DNA of 64,000 nucleotides, from contig NW_004775928.1 in NCBI RefSeq assembly GCF_000247815.1, forward strand, positions 64,501 through 128,500. The letters are read 5' to 3'. The position numbers and the translations under genes were made by a program. This document shows, in pieces, positions 39,516 to 55,231 of this stretch; the first letter of the stretch is position 1; each line of letters opens with the position of its first letter. The stretch comes from Ficedula albicollis. Its lineage: Eukaryota > Chordata > Aves > Passeriformes > Muscicapidae. The notes beneath the pieces were generated by a model. That model made no database searches. It had not been told where the DNA came from and was given only the letters and a program-made list of their open reading frames with translations.

Positions 39516-42500
39516 CACGTATCTATAAGAAAATCTCAATGAGATTTTATTGTGAAATTTCTTGACATGTAAAACTCAAATGGAAAGGAAATATCTTGGT
39601 TGAAACTTTCCAGGTTCCTTAATGATGCTGGGCAAAAAGAGTGAGGCATTCTTAACTGTACCTGTGTCTCTGCCTCACAGATACTCCTTTGCTTCAGGTG
39701 TGAGGAGTTGTCTGATACTAACTGGAACTGTAGATTAGTCTAGGTTTATATCTGTTTTGTTTATCAATCAAGTCAGCTGTTTGCTGTGACTGCTGCTCTC
39801 TCCTTCAGGAATGTTTTCTGTTCAGAGTAAGAAATAAATTGTGTTGTGTGTACATATATTTTATTTTGAAATCCCGATAATTTTAATTATTTAAACAGAT
39901 ATTCATTAAGTCAGACAATTGCAAAGTAGTGGGCAGCATTTGGTTATTTAAGTAGGGGTACACAAGATTTTTTGAAATGAGCTAGAGTAGCCTTATAGTT
40001 ACCCCTGACCTGAATTACCACTACAATTAATGTTCACACGATAAATTACTTAAATGACCCACAGGTCAGATAATGGTTCACTTTACTCTCTATTCAATTC
40101 TTCTTGCAGATCAGTAATGTAATAATGATTATTATTCTAAAAGCTTTAAAATAATTTTATGGAAACTAAATGGAGGAAAACAATACAAAACCTAGCAGCC
40201 ATTCGCCACATCTATTTCCCAAACCTACTTAAAAATAGAGATTATTTTGGAAAAATCTTTCATATCAGAGCTTGGGCTCTGGATGTATAAGATTATTTTT
40301 CAACAATATAAGGTGCATAAGTGCCTTTTCATTGCATGAAGAAAGCATGCCTGCTGGCAAATGAATCATATTATAAAAATTGATTGTATCCCAAAAGGGA
40401 AAAATGTTATTGAAGATCCAATGGCCTGGGATGATACACCATTGATCATTGTAAGAAATACTTCCAGAAACTGTTTTTAATCTTTCCGCCAGAGCATTAG
40501 CAATTATTCTTTAGCCCATGGTGAGTAATGACTTGAGTTTCCCAGTTTCCCAATCGATAAAACATTTACCCTACTGCTACAAATGTGCTCTTCGCTTAGA
40601 CAAGCAGAATTTTTCTTCCAATTACTCTTTTTTTTAGAGTGACCTCATAAAATGTTTTTGAACATATTTCAAGGTTTTTTAAAGAAAAGGAACAATACTT
40701 TTCCTTCCATGTACTTTACCTCCCTTTCTTCATTCTGTTTTGAGAAATAAATCATTAACTTGCACAGGATTCTGGCTCTTCTTGGATTGATTAGTGGATG
40801 CTACATCCTATTTCCTCAAAATTTGAAGTAATGGATATAACTAAACTGTCACCTATGTTTTTAGCTTAAAAGAGAAAAATCACACAAAAAGATAATTACT
40901 TCCTTCCAAAATAATTTCATATATCTTAAAGAAATGTGAAAGTTGCCTTCACTTCATCCTATTCTATGTACACATACAAAATAAAAAATACGTAGTATTG
41001 TGGCTAATGGAGAACAATCATGAAGCACAATGCTAACTGGCTAATTATAACTTTGCAGCAAGTCAAATCTGTTGAGATATAAAGATAGATGCTCCTAAAT
41101 ACTTTTTGATGATTGGAAAGTTAATGCTCAATCAAGTTTTTCTTCCCCCATGATTGCATATTATCTCTCTGTATGAAACATACACAACACATCTAATGTA
41201 AAAAGTTCATAGCCATTATTTCATATTCTATATGCCCTCTGCTTGTAACAAAGTGTGTTTTACTGCATTTATTAGAATCTTCAACTCTCACATTGTACAC
41301 TAAACTCCGGACCTTAAAAGAATCTAGTTACTTATGTGCTTCATTTGGATTTAATGGAGAGATGAAATTTAAAACCATAAACTTCCGTGGTAAAAGGGAG
41401 GCAAACAAATAATCCAGACTGTGAATACTCTGGGAGTTGTGTTTGTTCTTAACCAGAGCAAATAGCAAGAGGAGACTTGAAGGAAGAGTTGGAGGATGAA
41501 AGGTAAACAAATTGTACAGATGTATTGGCAATTCAAAATAGAAATCCAAATGCTTGGCTATAGTGGGACAGAGTAGACTCTCTAGGCTTCATAGATTTAA
41601 ATTATCTGGAGGTTTTCTCCAAGAAATTAAGATTACATAAGTCATGTTCCTTGCAGAAAAAGTAGACTACTGATTTATGATTTTACATATAGAGACAGAA
41701 AAATTATAGCAAGCACTTTAAACAAATAGTTGGTCAGAACTAAAATCTGGGGTGAAGTGGCTTAGGAGAGTAGGAAAGATGGACTGGAACTGCAAATGTC
41801 TCTCCTGCTCACCATTGTCAAATTTTCATTTGCTAAACTGGGACAGGAACAGAGAGTGTAGTAACCATTCCTTACTGCTGGAAACCAGTCAGCCAATATT
41901 TCAGAAATGTCCCTTCTATAAACTACCTGTGTGAGAAAGAAGAAACCGCATGTATTTAGCACAAGTGGGACACTATGCGGTATTTTGTCATTCACATCTT
42001 ACTATTATTATTTTTATTTACATCAGAATTGAAGGGCTTTACACTAGGGAGCTGATGTATTTTCCTAGAAAAAGCAGTAAAATGACAAAAAGCAAAAAGT
42101 GCAAAACCACATTGAGATCCAAAATATAATATTAAAGGTTGACCAGTCTGTAAATCTTTTGCTAGGGCAATAATTTGGTTTCATGGTAAAAATTAACTTT
42201 CTTATGATTTGTGCTGATTTAATAAGCAATAATCTTGCCAAGCCCCACAGCTGCAGAATTGCTGTAAGAGTAAAGATATGAAGTTAGGATGTTTCATAGC
42301 TTGTGCTGAAGTCTGATTGTTTATCCAGGTTGCCATGAGTTTTGGGATTCCAGAAGGAGTTCAGGGTTGCTCACCTAGTCTTGTTCCTTGTGCTTTGATT
42401 AGTCTGATGATGGATGCACACCTTGCACACCAGCTCCCTGGATCAATATAATGTGTATAATTCTAAAGATAGTTCTTCATGCCATCCCTTTATCTACCTT

Positions 42501-42740
42501 ACTGAATCTCACATTCTAGGCTTCTAAGCTGTGGCTGAAAAACTGAGATGCTAGGAACCTATTTTTAAAATGCTAATGCCTGTGTATCCTACTATTCTCA
42601 CAGCTAGCATGCTAATCTATTTTTGCAACATTTCCAGCAGAGGAATTTTGTTTATTAGACTTAGTCTAGAAATCAATGTAGTCCAGTGATGGTCCTGTGC
42701 AATGGTGCAAGTTTTCTAAGTCTACTGTGCTGCTCTTTTT
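39516..42740. other. AT-rich non-coding stretch, with a candidate conserved segment at about 40320-40660
   Basis: No gene or transposon was recognised. The segment around 40320-40660 has long runs of homeobox-like AT words mixed with GC words (ATTAGCAATTATTCTTTAGC near 40496; CCCAATCGATAAAAC near 40548) and no repeats. This is suggestive of a conserved element but has not been tested by alignment. Confidence 0.35.
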
Positions 42741-43274
42741 TGTCATGGTTTGATATCAGCTGGCTAATAAGTACTACACAGCTGTTAACTCATGCACTTC
42801 CCACCCATGCACGGGTAGGATGGGAAAAACAATTGGACAAAGGTAAACCCCATGGTTTGAGATAACTGGATTTCAACAATTGAATTAAAACTGCTACTAC
42901 TACAAATAAAAATAATAAAATAAAAAAAAAATTAACAGAGAGAGGAATAATAATACCCAAGAGAAAGAAGTGTTTGATGAGTCGATTGCTCAGCACCTGC
43001 TGAACGATGCCCATCCTGTCTCCCAGCAATGATTGGTACCCCAGCTAGAATGTCCCTTTGGCCAGTTTGGGTCACCTGTCCTGGCTGAGCTTCTTCCTGG
43101 TTTCTTGTGCACTTGCTGGCTGGCAGAGCACGGGAAACTGGGAAGTCCTCATACTACTAAGCAGCAACTAAAATATCAATGTTTTATCAACAATATTTTT
43201 GTCCTTAATCCAAATAAAGCTCTGTACCAGTTAACAGAAAAAAAATTAACTCCATTCCAGCTTAAACCAGGACA
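42741..43274 (-). mobile_element. Solo ERVL-type LTR, minus orientation
   Basis: The element runs from TGTCATGGTTTGATATCAGC to AGCTTAAACCAGGACA (534 bp), matching the reverse complement of a common avian LTR. Recognisable blocks are TTGAGATAACTGGATTTCAA (42856), an A/T-rich middle with AATAATA units, GATTGCTCAGCACCTGCTGA (42983), GGCCAGTTTGGGTCACC (43060) and GTACCAGTTAACAG (43225). I found no matching target duplication (left flank TTTTT, right flank ATCTG), so one edge may be slightly eroded. No internal sequence accompanies it. Confidence 0.88.
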
Positions 43275-46200
43275 ATCTGTACCCCTCAATGGCAATACAC
43301 ATAGCAGGGAGACTGAAGGTTCTACTGAGATATTATTTTAACTGAATTAATAAATCAAAATAATGTTTGGATATGGAGTTCTTTGAATTTTGGTTTGAGG
43401 GACTTTTGTTGGGCTTTTTTCATGGTTTTCTTACACAACAAGAATCTGCCCCTATCATACGAAAGTTTAGGTAGCCCTATAATTTAAGAATCTTAATTTC
43501 ATTTTCCTTTATGTTTTGAGCTGTACCAGTATCATTATTTGTAGCTATATAATTTGGTGTAATTAGCTCCAGCTGGAGAATGTGGTGTTGTTTAAAGTTT
43601 GTACTTCAAAATTCAGAGAAAACTTCTATTAATGCTGATAAATTTTCTTAGCAAGTCATACCAACGGGAAATATCATCTGGTATAAGCCAAGGTCAAATG
43701 TTGCTTTGTTGCTCTTTGCTTCTGCTTGTATTGACTCAGAATACATACCAGTAAAGGATATGTGTCAACATTTGTTCTCATTTCTTGTTGAGGAATGAAT
43801 ATAGTCCCAAAGGCTCTTCAGAATGATGGGAATGTACTGAGCTACCCCAACGAAAAAGCAGAAAATGCTTGGAAGCAACCACATATTTTGGCTGATTCAG
43901 AAGATATCCTGAAGTGTGGCAACCTTGTGCTTCTTCTAAAGGAAGAATTTAATGGTTTTTCGTTGGTTTTGGTTTTTTTTTTTTTTAATGTAGATGAGTA
44001 TGAAGATATGTGGTACAAAATTTCTATAGAGGTGTCAATGGACAACTAGAACTGGAGCTCCTGAGAGCAATATATCCAGTCTAAATAGTTTTATTCATTT
44101 GAAGACAGTTTGTAAAGCCAACCAACTGCTTAGAGAGGCAAAATCTGTTTTCATGGAAGAATACCTCACTATTACCCTCAAGTGATATGTAAAGATATAA
44201 GAATATATTCTGATTTGTGAAACATAGCTCTGGCCTCCATTTAGTTTTGCTGCAGTGGTAATACCCTTAGTGAGGCTGAGGTCTGGATCTTACTCTTCAG
44301 CAATGTCCCTGTGCAGTAACTGACCAGAAAAGTTCCAATTAAAAGAGTCAGCTGATGGGCTGGATAGTCATGTCGCATCTCCCAGACGCACAGCTGCTGT
44401 TAGCAGGTCTGCAGGGCCTGACTCAGTGTCATCTTTCTATTTCAGCCTAAGCTATAAAATATTTCCCTGTATTTTCTTCCAAAATGTCATTGCAAGTAGG
44501 AATTTGGATACAGTGAGAACCATCAGTGGAGGTTTTGGAACCCAAATGGTCTAGAACAGTCCAGAAACTGGCCTTTAGATGGCAGTGTGTACCTGTTGAA
44601 TAGGAATTATGTCACGGGGTAAATCTGTGAAGCAGAAACAATTTTCTAAGGTGGAACTGTGACAAGGTTATATTCTTGGACTAAAACGAAGTGGAGATCC
44701 CACCTAAGATTCGACCTTATCAGAATTTCATTGTTGTCTGGCTGCCTCTGGTTAAAATTTAGTAAACAAGCAGGAGGAAATTTGTATGTTTATGTTTTTC
44801 CTTCTAAATTTGAAGAACATATATTGAAACTTTTTATTTGGATTTAGAAGAGAAAATCTAGATTAATAGTTGCTTGTGATACATTTCTACCTCTCCCTTC
44901 TCGTTTATGCAAAGATGCTGCAAAGGGTTCAAGTAAGTTAATATTATAGTTACACTGTGATGTATAAACCAGATATAATTCACTAAATTCTACCTTTGGA
45001 CAGACAAAGCCATCTAGGAGGGAGATTCATAAATACATATAAACCCAGGGATTATCACGTGCATTTAGCAGCAAAATACTTAGTCTAATATATAATCTCT
45101 TTGTGCTTTTGAGAAGGAGAAAAGAAGAGCTAATTTTTTGTGTCTTCAAAGAGTTATTGGGGCTGTCACTTTTAATATACACTGTATTTGTGCTGTACAT
45201 AAACCTATTTTTTTAGCTTTCAGTTGTACTACATTCATATTGTAAAGGCCATTTGGTTTTCTGAACAGCTGAAGTTTTGTTGCATTTTGTTGCATTTGTA
45301 TTTTCATTAACAATGGACACATCAACAGTGGAGGTAAGATCTGCACAGAAATAAAATTCCTCAGTAAGCTTCACATTTTATGTAAGGCATGTACATTTTT
45401 CTCAGTGAGTTTCTATGAAGTCTTTTGTGGAATCCTTGAATATTTAGGAGAAATTTCTCATCTGTCTGTAAATCAAAATGAACAAATATTTAGAATTCTA
45501 TTTTAAATATACCAACTTTTACAAGTGTAGCTTTAAGTGTACACAATATATATAAATTCCACTCTAAATTATGAGATTCTTGGGGTTAAAAAGTGTAATT
45601 TATTTCTAAACAATCTTTGGAATGCATATACCCCAGATAGGAGTTTCTAGTCCTGCTTATCAAAGAATACTCCAAGAATTGCTGATGTGTCCAGAACAGT
45701 AACTTAATCCAAATACGTGGGAATTCATGATTGTACAAATGTTTATCATGGGTAATCTTAAAACTCACCAATAGCTAGCAAATAATATCAACAGATAACG
45801 ACTCACATGACCCCATTCTTTCCCTGAACTTTATCTTTGTTCAAATAAAAGAAACTACATTGCTTACAAATACTTTATACCTATGTCCTACAGCTGTGAT
45901 GATCTAAGGATTACTGATACCATGTAAGACGTACAGACCAATTTGCACAAGCCATACTGTTCCAATTTTTGTTCAATCATTATTCAACTCAAGATTATTT
46001 GTTGGCAAATATATTTACTTAAATACTAATTCGACTTTTACACTGACCAGAAAAAAAAATTAAATTATATTCCTGCTTTTATTCATTTGAATAGTTAACT
46101 CCTCATTGGTGAAGGATTAATCATTAAATGACTGAGGGATTTATCTTACTGTCACGAACACTGAGAAAAACATTGATGAATTTAGGAAAACCTGGTGAAA

Positions 46201-46504
46201 CTTTATACATTTTTTAAATTAGGCCATCTATTTGGATTTATTAATAATAAATTCCAGGGTAGTGGCCTGTAATATGATCTAATGGAAACCAGAATTTACA
46301 ACCCCTTAGCGTTTTCAGTATATAATTAAAGATTCCCTAGACTTCTTTTTGCTGTCTGACAGTCTGCCTTGGTTATTTACCTACTATGTGAGTCTTTGGA
46401 AGTGGATGTGTTTTTACAATAGCCATGTGAAAAATAAGTAGCAGTACAGTAGCATAACTGTAATGCATCTGCCTATATAGCAAGATACAGAAATGCTTAG
46501 AATC
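43275..46504. other. AT-rich non-coding stretch
   Basis: No gene or mobile element was recognised. A patch at about 44235-44460 is more balanced in composition (CATCTCCCAGACGCACAGCT near 44376) and could be a short conserved element. Open frames are short and unrecognisable. Confidence 0.4.
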
Positions 46505-48845
<2,341 letters not shown>

Positions 48846-49505
48846 GGCAGGGCCGTGGCGAGGACGGGCCCTGGGCCCGCTCGGGCGGGCGGGTCACAGG
48901 GGTCAGGCTGGGGTGCTGGACGAGGCGGGCAGGCGCTGGTCAGGACACAGGGAGGGCGAGCAAGGGCCAGCGGGGGCAGGAGAGACAAAAGGCAGGCTGG
49001 GATTAGGGCCGAAGGGGCAGAACAGGCTAGGGCCAGGGCTGGAAGCAGACCCCAGCAGGCTAGCACCAAATCAAAATCACAAAACTCAAAAAGCCTCGAC
49101 ACAAAAGGAAGTCTCAGAAAAGCTCCCTGTCACCAAACTGTAAAAGCAAAGGCACAGTCTCAAAAAAGCCCCAAGCGAAAAGCCAACACTCAAAAAGCAA
49201 GTTTCGAAAAGCTGCCCAGGCTTGTTTACACAGTTGCTTTTTATGCCCCTGGCTCCTTCCAAAGCTTGCCTGCCGACAGGAGACCGTGGGCCCATCCCAA
49301 CCTTTAGTCATCTGGTTGGAGCAGGCCCTGAGGGAATTCAGTGTCTGCTGGTGACTGTCCGTGTGGATCTTGCCAGGTGAAGTCCTCACAGAGGCAAGGC
49401 TTTCTCCAGCTGGCTCCTCCATGTGGCACACGTGCACCCTCCCCCGCATGCCTCCAACAACCATTGATGGAGCAAATCTTAACTAAACTGGCTCCTCCTC
49501 ACAAG
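48846..49505 (-). mobile_element. Possible LTR or retroelement promoter region, minus orientation
   Basis: Read on the minus strand, a candidate start TGTGAGGAGGAGCCAG (near 49503) leads to a TATA-like GGGGCATAAAAAGCAACTG (49232-49249). This is followed by T-rich stretches and then a C-rich, CpG-containing region that merges into the VNTR. The order U3-like, TATA, then pyrimidine-rich R/U5-like is typical of an LTR, but I cannot name the family and found no target duplication. CpG density is highest at about 48846-48960. Alternatives are a CpG-island promoter of an unseen transcript, or unique sequence beside a minisatellite. Plus-strand frames of 167 and 76 residues here look like chance. 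Confidence 0.35.
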
Positions 49506-49660
49506 ATCTCTCTGACAAAATGATAAAGTTAATTTGATTTGGCCAATAATTATATTTTTCAGTAGCGTCTTTGACATAGTCTTTAAAATATCCCAGTAAT
49601 GAGGTGAACTGTAAAAGTTTTTACTAATTAATCACAAAAATACCTTAAAAATCCAACACG

Positions 49661-49787
49661 TCTAACATTCAAATAACATCATGTTATTGACACATCTTGA
49701 ACTACATCTGTATGCTTATTTCAAAAATCTAACATTCAAATAACATCATGTTACTGACACATCTTGAACTACATCTGTATGCTTATT
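49661..49787. repeat. Tandem duplication, two 60-bp copies, period 67 bp
   Basis: TCTAACATTCAAATAACATC onward to GTATGCTTATT occurs at 49661-49720 and 49728-49787, separated by TCAAAAA. There is one T/C difference (GTTATTGAC versus GTTACTGAC). Confidence 0.93.
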
Positions 49788-52700
49788 GCAATTTTGTGTA
49801 AGTCTACCCTACAACACTTGTAAACAAGCTGAGCTACTGGCAGTATAATTGATTTTGAGAAGTTTAAGTGAGAAAAAACTCTGCAGAGGCCTCTGAAATC
49901 CAGAATAGGGTCTGATTCATTAAGGTCTTACTAAACAATAATTACATTTTAGGTTTTACAGCCCTTTGTCTTTTCTTGTTCCTCTAAAACAGTTCACACG
50001 TGCCACAAACTTAAATACAGACCTTTGCTCATTGCCATGCAAACACACATTCTTGGCTTAGGGACACACAACCATTCTACAGGCTCCGTGGAAAAGAGAA
50101 AAGTGTGTAATTTGAAAGTAAGTATTCTATTACTTTTCATTGATGGCAATTAGTCCTCATGGAGTACCTCCTGTTTCAGTGTGAATCCAGACAGAAACAA
50201 GCACAACAAAGGGAACTAAGCTAAGAAGGCAATTAGCCATAATTTACTGGCAGCTAATATGGTATTAGCTCCTAATCTTTGGGGTTCTTTTAGAGTGTGA
50301 TCCAGCTGGTAGCTGGAAAGTTGCTTTTGATAACCATGATGTATATGGCAGACACCTTGCTTGCTGCTATTCCAGGGAATCGAGTTTAACCCTTCTCACC
50401 GTAACTTTTAGCCATGTTGCAAATTGCTGTTGTTACAATGCATTGGCTAGACATAAGAGAAGAGCTGTGCTGGTGGGAGAAATATTTCCTCCTGCAAGTG
50501 TACACACTTGAGTACAGAGGAGCTCCAGACAGCTTCTGAGGGAGAAAATCACCAAAAACCTATTGATGAAGACTTTGGATCTTCCCAGTTTCTGAAATAT
50601 GTTCCAATCAAGTGTATACGGAATGGATCAGTTCTTTGTTTTTCCAAAACTAAACATGCCTAGACTCATATTTTATCTTCAATATTTGCATTAATGTTGT
50701 TTCATCTAAGAAAGTTATTTAAAATAGATGTAGACCTGCCATATTAAATGATTCAAGTAATCTCATGTGATATTGAACTCAAAATTTATGTCACACAAAT
50801 TTTGAGGGAGTCAGAAGCAATTAAAAGTGTAGTCAAAATACATCTTTGAAATTCTCATTAAGTATAGTGCTCCTCCTGACATAAGTCCAAGTAGTCCTGA
50901 CTCATACAACCACCATCACAGATAAGTAAAAACACTGGTTTAGAGTGAGGACAGCCCAAAGCAAACTTAATCCTTGAAGGAGCTAGCTTCCTTCAGGTGA
51001 ACTTCAACACATTCTTTGAGTACACAAGAACCCCCAGACTATACAAGTGTCTATTTGCTTGTATCTAGACATCATAACTTTAATGAACTCTTGCTGAGTT
51101 GCAGATTTCTCTTGTTTTTAATGATTACTACCTTCTGGCCCTCACCCAAAGTAACCAGTAGCCTCAAGGAAAGGGTATTTTGTAAAACAGATGTCTGAGT
51201 GACCCAAACATGCTCTGTTGTGCTCTTACAGAAAAATAATTTGTGGTCCTTGCTTCAGTAAGGGGCAAAATAGGCTTAATTATTATAAAATTGAAATAGA
51301 TAGCTTTCTGACTTTCTGTTTCTTGCTCTACCAGACATTTAAGGTCATGTTTATAGAACTTGTGTCGTATTTGAGTGTTTACCTGTACTCTATAAAAATA
51401 TTATAAATATATTCTACCTAATTTTGCATTTGCATTTATGTACAATAATGAAAACAGCTGATGAGAGAAGAGTTTGTGACACCTTCTATTGTTTTTTGTT
51501 AACAAAACATGTATGAGTAGAGGTACGGAATTTGCTCCAATTTGTGAGGTCAGTGGGAATACGACCTCTTTGTCACTACATAATAATCTGAAAAACTTCC
51601 TGCAGACACACACTCACTCCAAGGAAAGACAAAAAGACAGCTATGAACTGTATGAGAATAGATAAAGCTAAGGTGAAGTACATTTATGTATTTTCAAGAG
51701 ATTATATCTAAAAAACTTCTTCTTTCTGCCAGCATTGTGCTATATTTACACAGAAACTATTCAGGCACATGTGTTTTCAAAGAACTTGTAATTTCCTGTC
51801 AGACTTTTTGCAAATCCTTTCTAACAGCTGTAGACGGAAATCCAGCTACTCCTGCAATGAATGACCTTCAGTGTTTGGATCCCAGAGAGTAAACAAACAT
51901 TTACTCTACAGAGGAAGCCCTGCTGTGAATGTAACATTAACATTATACTCCTCAGTTGGTTTATTAGAAACTAATCCCATTTCTGCACTGCAATTATGAC
52001 TTCTTGAAAGCCCAAGCATTTTCGTGGTAAGCCAATCCTGCTAACACTTCAATATAAAAGACTGGTGGTATAAGTAATGAAGATTGCGTTAGACAGAGGT
52101 TGACAAGATATGACTTTTGTTTTTACATGCAAGTTTTGTTTAGACAGTATTTGTTTTACCTTTCAGAGCATTAGTTTCCATAAATTCCCTATGTTTTAAC
52201 TGCATAAGCGATATTTTTAAACATAGCTCTTACACAGGAGTGTACTTTAAATATTTGTTCAGCTGATTAAAACAGTTCTACATTTATTTAATGTTTGAAC
52301 AGTAAACAGTTTGTTGAGGACTGAAATGTGTTCTTACACATACACATACACATATTCAGGCCTCATTAGAAGGGTTCCTGTTGTGAGGGTGCTTTACCTA
52401 GGTGATACTAGGCATTACAGACCCTCAGAAAAACCTTCCTTTATTAAGTGATTCAACCTCCATTCTTACTGTTACTAGACGGCACTTTGTGAAAGGTAAC
52501 ACAGAACTTCTCTCACAGCAGTGGAAAAATTTACAATGCAAAGGGAAAAGGTCTCTTATCTCAATAATATTGCAGATGTAGTTCAGCTCTACACAGTTAT
52601 GTCCTGTGCATGTGCCATTTCCACATGGTGTTCAAACAAGAAAGAAGCTGAAAAGTCATTTAGATTACTTGGAGCAATTCTAAGTCTGGGTTTGATGCTG

Positions 52701-53383
52701 TTTGTACGTAAGAGATTACAGTTTGGGAGCAAAATGTTTCCTATCACACACCTTTGTTAAAGTGATGAAGAAAACATGATGAAGAGTTTTCTATACTGTT
52801 TGTTTGTCCAGAAAACTGCAATTTTGGTCTTAAAATCTAACATTATAAAAATCTTTCCATGATGTACAGCATTTGGTTTGAAATGCTTTCTATACTATGT
52901 ATATAAAGTAAACAAATACATAGACTATTTCCCTGCCTGTTTCTAGTTTGTACAAATAAATCAGCCATGAAGGATTCTTTCAATCCTGCTCACTCCAAGA
53001 AATAATAATAATTCTGATTTATATCCAGTCCTTGAGTACTCCATGTTTAACGCCCATCCAGCTCCACAGTTTTTGGTGGATTACATTGCAAGGTTGATAA
53101 TGTCCTGGTGTCACACAAAGCACCAGCATTCCATATGCCTGAATGCAAACCAGCTTTCTCACTTCTGGCTATATTGGATCCCAGTTGGTTGACCTATCAG
53201 GAAGTAAAAGCTGTAAAACTTCATTTATGACCCTTAAATTAGTGCTTGTCAATCAATTGCACAGTGTGAACAGTATAATGGTGGAGTTGATAGCAATTTC
53301 AGCTTTTTAGCATTGTTGAATTTAAGTTAAGCGCAAATAAGTGCTTTGGCTCAATGTTTTCTCTATTGCAGTCAGTTGGCAAT
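49788..53383. other. AT-rich non-coding stretch, with a candidate conserved segment at about 50230-50530
   Basis: No gene or transposon was recognised. At about 50230-50530 the DNA is repeat-free and rich in paired AT/GC words (GCCATAATTTACTGGCAGCT near 50237; GGAATCGAGTTTAACCC near 50376), a texture seen in conserved enhancers. This is inference only. (CACATA)n-like low complexity lies at about 52338-52352. Confidence 0.35.
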
Positions 53384-53890
53384 ATCACAGAGTAATTTAG
53401 TTTGAATTAGTTGGGACCTTTAGATGTTATTCAATCCAACCTCATTGAAATTGGTCCACTGAAAGTGGGTTGCTCATGGTTTTTGTTCAGGTGAGCTTTG
53501 ACCATCTCCAAGGACAGAAATTCTACAATGTCTTTCAGCATATGGTGCAGTGTCTGACTCTTCTCATGCTGTAAAAATTTTGCTTATGTGAGAAGCTACT
53601 ATCTTCCTATTTTTTATTGCTGTCTTTTACTTTGTTACTATGTGCCTTCTATTACCATATAGCTGTGATCTAAATTGACAGTTGTAGGTGGAAATTAAGT
53701 GACTTCTGCTCCTAAGGCTGAACCTGTGCTCTCTGAGGCATTTCTCTTGCTGCAACCACCTAACTCCCATAGTAAGTAACTGGACATGCTTCTGGATGTC
53801 CACACCTATCTGGTACTGAGAGACCTGAAATTGAATACAGTGCTCAGATGTAGTCATGAAAATACTGCAGAGAATACTTCCATTGGTATG
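53384..53890 (-). mobile_element. Old CR1 LINE 3' region, minus orientation
   Basis: On the plus strand the diverged reverse complement of a CR1 3' end is visible: ATCACAGAGTAATTTAG (53384), GTTGGGACCTTTAGATG (53411), CAATCCAACCTC (53432), CCATCTCCAAGGACAGAAAT (53502), GGCTGAACCTGTGCTCTCTG (53718) and ACAGTGCTCAGATGTAGTC (53838). Divergence is visibly higher than in the fragments at 13.1 and 32.3 kb, suggesting an older insertion. Confidence 0.72.
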
Positions 53891-54812
53891 TTGTTTGTGG
53901 TCTGTATTGGCAAGACCACTTTGCTTTGCTTGCTCCTGCAACTTGTTTTTTCTGAACTACTATACACAGCTGTAATAAGAAATCTTAAATGCTTCTCTGA
54001 CACATGTTAGAAAGAAGACAGTTCAAAAAACTGTCTGAAGCAAGACTGTGGCTGATAGTTTAGCAGATGTGGGTTGTCTTGGTATGAGTTTCTATCTCTC
54101 CACTGCTGTTTTTTATATGATCTTAAGTCTTTTTTTTTTTTTTCTTGAAGTCAATATTTATCCATTACCTTCTCCAAGAACTGCTGAAGTTACAGCAGTT
54201 GCTGTAACTGGTCCTGTGCATTGTGGCTAGAATGCCATGATATTGCATGCGTGGGTGCTATTTAGAATTTTTTTAAAGGTTTAACATGTAGGCAGCGCTA
54301 CAGAAAAGTTTATAATTGAGATAAAGGACAAAAAATGTAATGCCGTATCATGTATCCTTGAAACATAATTAACTCTGCCATGGAGCATGCCCTGCTTTTT
54401 TACTGTTTTAGACCTACAACTTTGAGGGAGTAGCCTGTGATTTACTCATTCCGAAGTACCTGACAATGGTTGGTTCCTGATCTAGAAGAACCAGAATAAT
54501 CAACATTGTTTTAAAGAGCAGTTTCATGACATTATTTTATGGAAGTTACTGCAGAGTAGGAATGTGCATACAGTCATTTATGTTGGAGAAAAAAATGCAT
54601 GGAAAAGGTGTGAACAATTTCTATTTTGAGTTAGCAGCCTTTTGTACTCAGAAAGGTAAGGGATAATGAAAGATAGGCCTGGCAGAGAGCTATTTGCTCT
54701 TTGTATCTGATTTAATGATAAGTTGTTTCAAAACCCTCATTGTAAACAACAGACAAAAGAGGCTGGATTGATAACTTTATGAGGAAATAGTGTAAAAGAG
54801 AAAAATTACCTC
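53891..54812. other. AT-rich unique stretch
   Basis: A poly-T tract lies at about 54130-54143 and a short perfect hairpin, GTTACAGCA/TGCTGTAAC, at 54189-54208. No gene was recognised. Confidence 0.45.
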
Positions 54813-54813
54813 T

Positions 54814-55231
54814 AGTATGTGTTCACTTCCGTGAGGTAATATTTAGTGATCTTTAATATATGTGCAAAGGTAATGCAACAATAGAAAAAGATTTATAATA
54901 AATAGTAAAGCAGTATTTTTTTAAAGTAAACTACATCAATCCAATTTCCATCCTCAATGAAATCCACTTTTTTCTGTATTTCAGTATGTGTTCACTTCCA
55001 TGAGGTAATATTTAGTGATCTTTAATATATATGCAAAGGTAATGCAACAATAGAAAAAGATTTAGTATGTGTTCACTTCCGTGAGGTAATATTTAGTGAT
55101 CTTTAATATATGTGCAAAGGTAATGCAACAATAGAAAAAGATTTATAATAAATAGTAAAGCAGTATTTTTTTAAAGTAAACTACATCAATCCAATTTCCA
55201 TCCTCAATGAAATCCACTTTTTTCTGTATTT
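54814..55231. repeat. Triplicated segment: full, short, full copies
   Basis: Copy A (54814-54982, 169 bp) and copy C (55064-55231) both run from AGTATGTGTTCACTTCCG to CTTTTTTCTGTATTT and appear identical. Copy B (54983-55063) holds only the first 81 bp, ending AGAAAAAGATTT. B differs from A and C at two sites (TTCCATGAGG versus TTCCGTGAGG, and ATATATATGC versus ATATATGTGC). Confidence 0.93.
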
